Source: a virus. From it: 28,561 nt of DNA. This document shows positions 22,419 to 28,561 of this stretch, one piece after another. The stretch lies in IMG/VR virus record IMGVR_UViG_3300027763_000187, positions 1 to 28,561 of that record; one strand, written 5' to 3'. The translations under genes were made by a program, and so were the position numbers. The notes beneath the pieces were generated by a model. The model searched no databases. It worked only from the letters and a program-made list of their open reading frames with translations, and was not told where the DNA came from. Every line of letters begins with the position of its first letter. Positions within the stretch are counted from its first letter, which is position 1.

Positions 22419-23254
22419 CTTTTGAAATCCTCGATATTTAAATCCTGCGCTTCCCATCCTTGGCGACTTCTCCACCAATTAACTGCATCTTGCATAGGAT
22501 GAGGAATAACAAATGTCTTTTTACTTATTTCTGATTTATCATCTAATATATAGCTTTGTATGTAGTCCTTGCAAACTTCATTGTCTGTGGGATATGAAGT
22601 ATATGTTTTTCTAATTAACCATGTTTGGCACAATATCCTAAAAGCATTGACGTCTTGAAAATGAAAATATTCGGTCTTTGACATAGGAATTAAAAGTTTA
22701 AAAAGATTGTTACCACTGCGGCGTTTTTTAGCAGCAAGGCCGGTGATATAGTCTATAACTTCTTTACCTGGCTTTAGTTGCGATCTATTAGCAACAATTA
22801 CAAAATCTTGTACGCGGCAAGGAACTCCGTCTATGACAACCATTTTATGATAAATCTTTCCAGAATTTGCATGTATCCAATCGCTGCCAAAAAACGCTAT
22901 ATCTGTTTTACCTGCAAGTATTTTTTTAATCTCTTCGCATACGATAGAAATACTAGAGTCAGTGAACCAAACGTCTGTGCGTAATCTCATAACATAAGGC
23001 TCTGTGGTACGCTCACAACTTCTATAAAAGTCCCAGACCTGTATTCCTCCGCCTTGTCCTCGACGATACACATTATCAAGTGCTGGGTCTCCTTCTTCGA
23101 AAGGACAGACTCCTCGACCGGGGTCATCTTTGGTAAACCAATAGACATTAACATCTATAATTTCTTTAAGGCAATCAAACAGACGTTGGTGATTTTGTTT
23201 GACAATTTCTAAATTATGTCTCTTATCGCCGGTATAGCATATTGCTATTTTCAT
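22403..23254 (-). CDS. WavE-like glycan biosynthesis protein, copy 1
   Basis: This 283-residue protein begins MKIAICYTGDKRHN and contains GGGIQVWDF, the acidic motif MRLRTDVWFTD (a possible metal- or donor-binding DxD-like site), DIAFFGSDW and CQTWLIRKTY. The same motifs occur in order in the next gene product, so the two arose by tandem duplication, with this copy longer at the C-terminus (WWRSRQGWEAQDL). The ATG overlaps the upstream stop in an ATGA junction. A glycosyltransferase role is inferred from family resemblance and neighbours. Confidence 0.65.
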   Translation of the reverse strand: MKIAICYTGDKRHNLEIVKQNHQRLFDCLKEIIDVNVYWFTKDDPGRGVCPFEEGDPALDNVYRRGQGGGIQVWDFYRSCERTTEPYVMRLRTDVWFTDSSISIVCEEIKKILAGKTDIAFFGSDWIHANSGKIYHKMVVIDGVPCRVQDFVIVANRSQLKPGKEVIDYITGLAAKKRRSGNNLFKLLIPMSKTEYFHFQDVNAFRILCQTWLIRKTYTSYPTDNEVCKDYIQSYILDDKSEISKKTFVIPHPMQDAVNWWRSRQGWEAQDLNIEDFKRWQSE

Positions 23255-24276
23255 AGATAGTCTCTTAAATTATCTGTATCTCTTTTTAAATTAATAGCAA
23301 TTGCTCTTGGAAATGGGTTAGCTTCATTATAGTCATTTATTAAAATTCGTTTGGTGTTAGGCAACCCTGTGATCAATTTAAAATTTACAAACCCTAATCC
23401 TTTTAACATTTTTTCTATACGGTTATGTATTTTTTCAGGGCGAGCTGTTGTAAAGATTATTAAGCTACCTTCTTTTTGCAGTTCCAACAATCTAGAAACA
23501 TTCTGTTCTAAAGGCGTTGGGTCTTCTTGGTATTCATGTCTAGCCTGTGCTTTAACCAATGTTCCGTCGATGTCACAGAAAATAACAGCTTTATTATTAT
23601 ATTCAAACCACTCCTCTGCAGTTCCCACGTCGGCATAGTTCCAAACAATACTTTCTTTAAAAATATGATGTTCATTAAGGCATTCTTCAATAATATGACT
23701 AACAAATATTTCATTAACATGAGCTTCGATTAATTTTTCATAGATAGAGATAAACATGTTTGCTGATTCAAATTTATAACCTCCTACGCAAAATTTATCG
23801 GATACAACTTGTTTTTCAATTATAGAATTGATGATTCCCTGATCATTAGTAATTACAAAACTTTTCGAACCTAATCGTTTTAATATTTCATGATTCTTAA
23901 TACTAGAAACACAAACATAGTTACCTTCTTGGTATTCGTGTTCAAAGAAACTATCACAATCTTTAATTAATATATCTTCATCTTCTGGAAGTTCTATTTG
24001 TTTTAATATTTGATACACGGTGTCGGCAGGACCGGCTGTTCTTTCTTTTAATATAACTACCGTAATATTGTTGCCGTACTCTTGTTCAATGTATTTTGAA
24101 ATATTATGTTTGTCTTCGTGCTCTTGCAATAATCCGATAGTAACATGATGTTTACCAATAAACGGACTTAACGATTTTTCAAACATCATTTTACCCGAAT
24201 AATCAGTCAATGAATATTTAGGGCGCATATTAGGAAATCTTGTAGATAATCCTGCTGCTGGCATTATTATTTCCAT
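23251..24276 (-). CDS. Sugar-phosphate or phospho-alcohol nucleotidyltransferase fused to a HAD phosphatase
   Basis: This 341-residue protein has an N-terminal nucleotidyltransferase domain (residues 1-225) with the signature IMPAAGLSTRF...PKYSL, ERTAGPADTV and the metal-site KDCDSFF. A C-terminal HAD domain begins at the motif IFCDIDGTLV and has TTARPE as its second motif and a late LINDYNE acidic motif. Such fusions occur in capsule clusters. The enzyme would activate a phosphorylated precursor with an NTP and also hydrolyse a phosphate. It lies directly after an APH-type kinase with a 10-nt overlap, so kinase and nucleotidyltransferase may act in sequence on one substrate. Confidence 0.75.
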   Translation of the reverse strand: MEIIMPAAGLSTRFPNMRPKYSLTDYSGKMMFEKSLSPFIGKHHVTIGLLQEHEDKHNISKYIEQEYGNNITVVILKERTAGPADTVYQILKQIELPEDEDILIKDCDSFFEHEYQEGNYVCVSSIKNHEILKRLGSKSFVITNDQGIINSIIEKQVVSDKFCVGGYKFESANMFISIYEKLIEAHVNEIFVSHIIEECLNEHHIFKESIVWNYADVGTAEEWFEYNNKAVIFCDIDGTLVKAQARHEYQEDPTPLEQNVSRLLELQKEGSLIIFTTARPEKIHNRIEKMLKGLGFVNFKLITGLPNTKRILINDYNEANPFPRAIAINLKRDTDNLRDYL

Positions 24277-25010
24277 AATAAATTAATTCCTTCTAATAAA
24301 AAGTTTCGTTCGAGCGTGTTAGGTTTACTGTGCCTATATACTCTCAACAACATTAGAATCAATAGATAGTTGTTGCTTGCTTCTGAATATTGGTGCAATA
24401 TTCGTTGTTGTATGTGTTTGGTTTTTACATCTAGCATAGTATTGTCTTTTCGAGTAAACCATCCAAGCTCAAGATCTTGTCTAAGTTTTGCAATGTCAAA
24501 AATATAGGAATCGTATTCTGTTGTGACACAATCAATAAGAAAAAATCCGCGATCGGTAGTAAAAATAATATTTTCTAATGTTAAGTCGCCATGATAATTT
24601 GAACTCGGTAATACTTTAGGAAGACGTTCTAAAAGTTGTTCACGAGTAAATGGCAATTCGTCAAAACTAACTTCTTGTAATTTTTTAATATATGTTTCTG
24701 TATAGTCTTTGTCCACAGCATTACTAGAAAGTTTATCTAGGATAGACAAAATAAAGTCCAATAACTTTTCGTAGTTGTTAGTTTTAAGATATGTTTTAAT
24801 ATCTAGCCCGTGTAGGTATTCCATATCAATTATTTTCTTTGACACAGTGTACAGTTGAGGAAGAGGATAATCTATAGCTAATGCCTGCATACGCTCAATG
24901 TTTCTAGATATGTTTCCTATCTTTCGTACAAAGAGTTTGTCGTGCTTTTGCATTAGCAATATTTGATTTCCAGAAAATCCATAAAGTTCTTTAACTACCT
25001 TAGCGGCCAT
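24267..25010 (-). CDS. APH/choline-kinase-type phosphotransferase
   Basis: This 247-residue protein shows the small-molecule kinase signature YHGDLTLENI (catalytic Asp in HGD, metal-binding Asn in ENI) followed by FFLIDCVTTE, where the second metal-binding Asp occurs. This is the aminoglycoside phosphotransferase/choline kinase (LicA) superfamily. The neighbouring nucleotidyltransferase-HAD fusion makes phosphorylation of an alcohol, amine or sugar before nucleotide activation likely. Antibiotic resistance is not implied. The ATG lies 3 nt after the stop of the oxygenase gene. Confidence 0.7.
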   Translation of the reverse strand: MAAKVVKELYGFSGNQILLMQKHDKLFVRKIGNISRNIERMQALAIDYPLPQLYTVSKKIIDMEYLHGLDIKTYLKTNNYEKLLDFILSILDKLSSNAVDKDYTETYIKKLQEVSFDELPFTREQLLERLPKVLPSSNYHGDLTLENIIFTTDRGFFLIDCVTTEYDSYIFDIAKLRQDLELGWFTRKDNTMLDVKTKHIQQRILHQYSEASNNYLLILMLLRVYRHSKPNTLERNFLLEGINLLWK

Positions 25011-25012
25011 AA

Positions 25013-25735
25013 TTAAAAATTGTCTTGTTGCCTTGCCTTATATATAGTTGAATGTCGGCTTCGTTCTATTCCTTCTTTGGGAGTTGTATAATAATAAAAT
25101 GCAAGACTTCTTCTTACCCTATTATCAGGGCAATTTAAAGGATCAGGGTGTCCGTGCCATGAAGTGTCTGTAGTATTAAAAATCACCGTAGTGTTTTTTC
25201 TCGGCGACACTGTTTTTTTCAGAGCGCCCATTGCAGTATCCCACAAATCTAAATTTCCACCGTAGTTATCCTGCCAATCATCATTCAAATATATTAAAAC
25301 ATTAATCCTTCTATCTAAACTTGTTATAGGGTGTATATTAAAATCTACATGCATCTTTAAAAATCCGCCTTTACGAATTTCATGAGGGCCACCACCTTCG
25401 AGATAGGGATCCGATTGTATGTAGTTAATTCCTGTTAATTTTTCTAAGAACACACAAAATTCTTTGCTATTGAGTTCTTGACTAAATTCTTTTGTAATCG
25501 GTTCAAATAGTTTTAATTTTTCTGGTTGTCTAAAACTTAATTTTTGTAATGTGGTCTTGTTAGCCTTGCCCTTCATATGTTTTTCCATGGCAGGAAATTC
25601 ATCGTGCATTTTTTGTAACATATTATTATCAAACAAATCAAATAACACTATATGGGCAAACGGCGAAGCATTTACGTATTCATTGTGCCGTTCTTCGGCT
25701 AATTTATTAAACTTTTCTGGATCAAAATATTTCAT
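25013..25735 (-). CDS. 2-oxoglutarate/Fe(II)-dependent oxygenase
   Basis: This 240-residue protein is a prolyl-4-hydroxylase-type 2OG-Fe(II) oxygenase. The iron facial triad is visible as HVD in FLKMHVDFNIHP and the distal His in TSWHGHPDP, and the 2OG-binding Arg follows in RVRRSLAFYYYT. The family hydroxylates proteins, sugars or small molecules. In this cluster it may hydroxylate a glycan precursor or a virion protein residue that is then glycosylated. The gene begins 9 nt after the upstream methyltransferase gene and ends 2 nt before the kinase gene. Confidence 0.8.
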   Translation of the reverse strand: MKYFDPEKFNKLAEERHNEYVNASPFAHIVLFDLFDNNMLQKMHDEFPAMEKHMKGKANKTTLQKLSFRQPEKLKLFEPITKEFSQELNSKEFCVFLEKLTGINYIQSDPYLEGGGPHEIRKGGFLKMHVDFNIHPITSLDRRINVLIYLNDDWQDNYGGNLDLWDTAMGALKKTVSPRKNTTVIFNTTDTSWHGHPDPLNCPDNRVRRSLAFYYYTTPKEGIERSRHSTIYKARQQDNF

Positions 25736-25744
25736 AATATTTTC

Positions 25745-26296
25745 TCATTTCATAGCAACAATTCTACTGTCATTGGGTGATTTTGCAAATTGATTTGCCT
25801 CCGAAGTCCATCCTGAAAACCCATTTTCTACAAATGCCTGACCTAAACTTTCTACACTATATCCCCAGCGATGAATCATAGATGGATGGTCGTATCTTAA
25901 ATCATCATAAAAAAATACAAATAAGGTGCGTTTCATATCTTTTCGATCTTTTGATGTTAAAATTTTTGGATTGTTTACAATTTCTCTGCATGCCTTTAGC
26001 GTGTCTGGCCATTCAGTTACCACTCGTCCTCCTGGTTTAAGGATACGCAACCATTCTTTAAGCATCTTTGGGATATCTTTTCTTGAAATATGTTCAATCA
26101 CATGGATAGATATTATTTCATCAACTGTGTTATCTGGGATTGGGAATGTTCCGGTGATATCTTGAACACACACTTCCGGAGTTGCCTGACTTCCGTCAAC
26201 ATTAATGTAACCGTCAAGCATAACTGGGCCGCATCCAAGATGCAATTTGACTGGCAAATTATTTTTGTTTTTTTCTTGTATTTTTTCATTAAGCAT
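25745..26296 (-). CDS. SAM-dependent methyltransferase
   Basis: This 183-residue protein has a class I methyltransferase core with LHLGCGPVMLDGYINVD (motif I and the acidic residue for ribose), ISIHVIEHI and WLRILKPGGRVVTEWPD. It is of the predicted SAM-methyltransferase type common in sugar and exopolysaccharide clusters (GCGxxxxxGYxNVD type). The start overlaps the upstream stop by 8 nt. The substrate is unknown. Confidence 0.75.
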   Translation of the reverse strand: MLNEKIQEKNKNNLPVKLHLGCGPVMLDGYINVDGSQATPEVCVQDITGTFPIPDNTVDEIISIHVIEHISRKDIPKMLKEWLRILKPGGRVVTEWPDTLKACREIVNNPKILTSKDRKDMKRTLFVFFYDDLRYDHPSMIHRWGYSVESLGQAFVENGFSGWTSEANQFAKSPNDSRIVAMK

Positions 26297-26891
26297 TTTT
26301 TGTTCCTAGCATATTAATAGATAGATATTTAATATATTTCTTCGTTTTTCGTCCAGCTTCATTGTAATCAGCAATTATCATTTTGCGTTCACTAATTCGA
26401 TCCATCTCCTGAAATTCAATATCATTTTCAGAGGTACTTGACCAAGCAAAATTACCCCATGTAAAATTTGGATACAGATATTCTATAGCACTATGAGTAA
26501 ATCTATAATAGTCTTTGGGATACCCGTGATATTTCCAAACCCACGGAACTGCAATATATAGTTTGCCACCAGGCTTTACCAGCTCTGATATTTTTTCAGC
26601 CATGACCCAAGGATTTGGCACATGCTCCATCACGCTGCAACAGATCACAAGATCAAAATGATTTTTGGGCAACGGATTTTCAGGAGCTGTTAAATCACAT
26701 ATAACATCAACGTCTATTCCGGGCTCTATATCAGTGCCAACGTATTCTGTAGCAATACGTAGCTGACCTTTAGTAGGAGCAAAGTATCCTCGAAACCCAG
26801 TAGAGTTTTCTCTGGCTCCTATTTCTAATACTGAACCTGTGAATGTCGGATATACTGTTTTAATGTAAATTAAATCGTTAGGACTTCCCAT
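26289..26891 (-). CDS. SAM-dependent methyltransferase
   Basis: This 200-residue protein has the class I methyltransferase motifs VLEIGARENS, DLVICCSVMEHVPNP and ISELVKPGGKLYIAVPWVWKY. The sequence between the first and second motifs is longer than usual and has a conserved-looking GTDIEPGIDVDVICDL stretch. A Shine-Dalgarno-like AAAGG occurs 10 nt upstream of the ATG, and the upstream stop lies 1 nt before it. It is not a close copy of the neighbouring methyltransferase, so the two probably act on different positions. Confidence 0.75.
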   Translation of the reverse strand: MGSPNDLIYIKTVYPTFTGSVLEIGARENSTGFRGYFAPTKGQLRIATEYVGTDIEPGIDVDVICDLTAPENPLPKNHFDLVICCSVMEHVPNPWVMAEKISELVKPGGKLYIAVPWVWKYHGYPKDYYRFTHSAIEYLYPNFTWGNFAWSSTSENDIEFQEMDRISERKMIIADYNEAGRKTKKYIKYLSINMLGTKNA

Positions 26892-26892
26892 A

Positions 26893-27858
26893 TTATTCTA
26901 CCTTTAATTGCTTAATGACTTCATCTATGAATTTTTTCGATAATACGCGAGCAGAATAGTTTTGTTCTGTATACTCTTGTCCTAGACGAATACGTTCTTT
27001 TACTTCTGCTGGATTTTTCAAAGCCCATTTTATACCTTCAATATAATCATCTTGCCAAGTGTAAGGTGCAAATTCTTCATAGCTGGCCAATGCTGTGGTA
27101 ATTACAAATTTTCCAGAGATTAGGCTGTCAATTAATCTATTTGCGCTTTTGGTATCGGTTCTAGGATTATCGGTCATTACAGGCATTAACACAATATCAC
27201 ATTCTGTCAACAATTTTCCCTGGTGTTCCCAAGTCCATTCTTGCATATCTAATTTACTAAAATTAATTCCGGATATTTGACCCTTGTTTTGTCGTTGGGT
27301 CATTTTACTAAGCACTCTATCAGTTTTTGCGCTGACCATAGTGAACTTATAATCCACAATTTCTTTTTCTAACCTCTGCCAACATTCAACTATAGGAAAG
27401 AATTTAAAACTACTTTGACTTCCAAACCATAATAATTTTAATTCTTTACTAGGATCAAATTTAGGCGTTAATTTTGGCCGTTCGTAGGGATCAGGCATTA
27501 CTATGCTGTCTTTTCCGGTATGGTGCTTGGTACTAATTCCCATATTAACGCTGTTAACTGAAACTAAATCTGCCAGTTGACAACAAGGCTCGTATTCTTC
27601 TTTTTCTTCGAATTTATTATCACATAGATCATAGATAGTTTTAGCACCTAGGTCTTTAGCACGTTGAATACTGTGAGGCTGACTACGTTTTAAAAATACA
27701 ATAATGGTATTTGCATCAACCTCACTCCAATCTGTCAATACTTTTGAATCATATCCTTGGTCAGCTAGTGCCTGACAGGTTACATCGCCTCGAAGTCTGT
27801 GACTGGCTCTTTTACTTTTATAAGCATCGCTGAAAAACCTAATTTTTATGTTGTGCAT
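26893..27858 (-). CDS. GT-B family glycosyltransferase
   Basis: This 321-residue protein has a GT4/GT1-like layout. The N-terminal part has IKIRFFSD, SHRLRGDV and TIYDLCDNKFEE, the linker runs through VMPDPYERP, and the C-terminal donor domain has KLLWFGSQSSFKF, ECDIVLMPVMTDNPRTDTKSANRL and the closing NRLIDSLISGKFVITT. The SANRLIDSL segment takes the place of the usual EAMA-type Glu motif. The ATG at 27858 (MHNIKIRFF) is preferred to an in-frame TTG at 27870; it overlaps the upstream gene by 13 nt. Confidence 0.75.
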   Translation of the reverse strand: MHNIKIRFFSDAYKSKRASHRLRGDVTCQALADQGYDSKVLTDWSEVDANTIIVFLKRSQPHSIQRAKDLGAKTIYDLCDNKFEEKEEYEPCCQLADLVSVNSVNMGISTKHHTGKDSIVMPDPYERPKLTPKFDPSKELKLLWFGSQSSFKFFPIVECWQRLEKEIVDYKFTMVSAKTDRVLSKMTQRQNKGQISGINFSKLDMQEWTWEHQGKLLTECDIVLMPVMTDNPRTDTKSANRLIDSLISGKFVITTALASYEEFAPYTWQDDYIEGIKWALKNPAEVKERIRLGQEYTEQNYSARVLSKKFIDEVIKQLKVE

Positions 27859-28496
27859 TTTAAAATCCAATCTTTTTTATGTTGATCTACTACTCGATAA
27901 CCCCAAGACTCTAAAATTTTAATAGATGGCTTGTCGGTCATTGCGTCTTTGTATTCGTGCTTCTGTTGTTCAACAACAATTACTGGTTTATTTCTAAGAA
28001 TGGTCTGCATTGCGCCTGCAAGTATTTCTTCTTCAAATCCTTCTACATCAATCTTTATCAAATCAATATTTTCATAGTTGTAACTGTCTAGAGTTCTTAA
28101 CGGAATAGAACCCTTGCCTACTGATGTAGGATCAATATGACTGTGTCCGGTATTTCCCTGAACAATATTCATTTCTATCAGTGATTCAGTACGCCCAAGT
28201 GCCACTGGTTCAATTACATAGTTGCTGCTTGTTACGTTTTTCTTAAAACATTCTCTAAATTCAGCAACTGGTTCAAAAGCAATAACTTTTTCAAATTGTT
28301 TTACAAGATCGCAAGACCATAGGCCTACATTTGCACCAATGTCAATGCAAATTCTTTTGTTATCACAAGATGCAATTGCAGAATCTCTAGCCCTCCATTG
28401 ATATCGAACTACTCCGTCATTCTTAAGGCTTTTTGCAAGCATTCTAGGAAAATGATCATCATAATCTGGAAACCAAAATCCGTGGCTTTCTATCAT
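27846..28496 (-). CDS. FkbM family methyltransferase
   Basis: This 216-residue protein has the FkbM-type SAM-binding motif CIDIGANVGLWS followed by VIAFEPVAEFRECFKKN, then the typical IPLRTLDSYN and IDLIKIDVEGFEEEILAG. FkbM proteins O-methylate sugars and polyketides. It is the first complete gene of the minus-strand cassette in this window, and its ATG overlaps the stop of the upstream partial gene (ATGA). Confidence 0.85.
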   Translation of the reverse strand: MIESHGFWFPDYDDHFPRMLAKSLKNDGVVRYQWRARDSAIASCDNKRICIDIGANVGLWSCDLVKQFEKVIAFEPVAEFRECFKKNVTSSNYVIEPVALGRTESLIEMNIVQGNTGHSHIDPTSVGKGSIPLRTLDSYNYENIDLIKIDVEGFEEEILAGAMQTILRNKPVIVVEQQKHEYKDAMTDKPSIKILESWGYRVVDQHKKDWILKCTT

Positions 28497-28561
28497 TTAA
28501 ATGTACTCCAATATTTCTCTTGTCTATCTACTTTCAAATCAGTACGTAGACTATGTCCCTG
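28493..28561 (-). CDS. 3' end of the next minus-strand cassette gene (partial)
   Basis: Reading from the window edge, 22 codons run to a TGA at 28495-28493 and end in a natural-looking C-terminus (SLRTDLKVDRQEKYWSTFK). The stop overlaps the FkbM-type gene start in an ATGA junction, exactly as in other junctions of this cassette. The protein family cannot be told from this fragment. Confidence 0.65.
   Translation of the reverse strand, partial: QGHSLRTDLKVDRQEKYWSTFK

Noticed and set aside
22419-22478. Longer N-terminus (TTG) of the second WavE-like protein
   Set aside because: The 20 extra residues overlap the upstream gene and are not shared with the paralogue, which begins at the equivalent of the ATG at 22418.
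1-28561. tRNA genes, CRISPR arrays, insertion sequences or transposases
   Set aside because: No cloverleaf-like sequences, regularly spaced direct repeats, transposase motifs or terminal inverted repeats were seen by eye on either strand.

Overview
The window is part of a T4-like (contractile-tailed, Straboviridae-type or 'marine/freshwater T4-like') phage genome. This follows from a nearly unbroken set of T4 core homologues: dNMP kinase (gp1), tail sheath (gp18), tail tube (gp19), head-completion nuclease (gp4), small and large terminase (gp16, gp17), ssDNA-binding protein (gp32), UvsX and a UvsY-like mediator. The AT-rich sequence, the late-promoter motif of the form N-TAAATA and the gene set resemble aquatic (cyanophage/pelagiphage-like) T4 relatives more than coliphage T4. 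The host is not visible directly. One small secreted Ala/Lys/Pro-rich protein looks like proteins common in Burkholderiales-type betaproteobacteria, which is only a weak hint.

Layout. Positions 1-1153 hold the end of an unknown gene, a sigma70-driven dNMP kinase and a convergent HNH-like gene. Positions 1154-13390 form a plus-strand virion and packaging block: a giant sheath, the tube, a second tube-fold protein, a conserved small protein, gp4, gp16, a protein with a probable capsid-targeting leader, two more probable structural proteins, gp17 and a 664-residue conserved protein. Positions 13391-14078 are a short accessory gap with two small genes and two terminators. Positions 14079-16892 are a recombination block: gp32, uvsX, a small acidic gene and uvsY-like. 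Positions 16926-21056 are a plus-strand glycan cassette: a cytidylyltransferase-cupin fusion and three capsule-type glycosyltransferases, one fused to a GT8-like domain. Positions 21082-28561 are a minus-strand cassette of ten complete genes plus one partial gene, nearly all overlapping or spaced by less than 10 nt: methyltransferases, two tandem WavE-like proteins, a nucleotidyltransferase-HAD fusion, an APH-type kinase, a 2OG-Fe(II) oxygenase, a GT-B glycosyltransferase and an FkbM methyltransferase.

How the parts work together. The left half builds and fills the virion, and the middle supports recombination-dependent replication. The right third looks like a self-contained pathway for activating, transferring and modifying a sugar or small phospho-compound, either on a phage structure or on the host surface.

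The most striking signal is regulatory. Seven separate genes have a T4-late-type TAAATA (one TAAGTA) element ending exactly 5 nt before the ATG, and none of the seven has a Shine-Dalgarno sequence. In T4 geometry this puts the transcription start at or next to the start codon, which predicts leaderless late mRNAs. Other genes of the same phage have leaders and good Shine-Dalgarno sites. Other notable points are a sheath carrying about 770 inserted residues of fibre-like repeats, a gp21-type prohead targeting leader on an otherwise unknown protein, and several enzyme fusions in the glycan cassettes.
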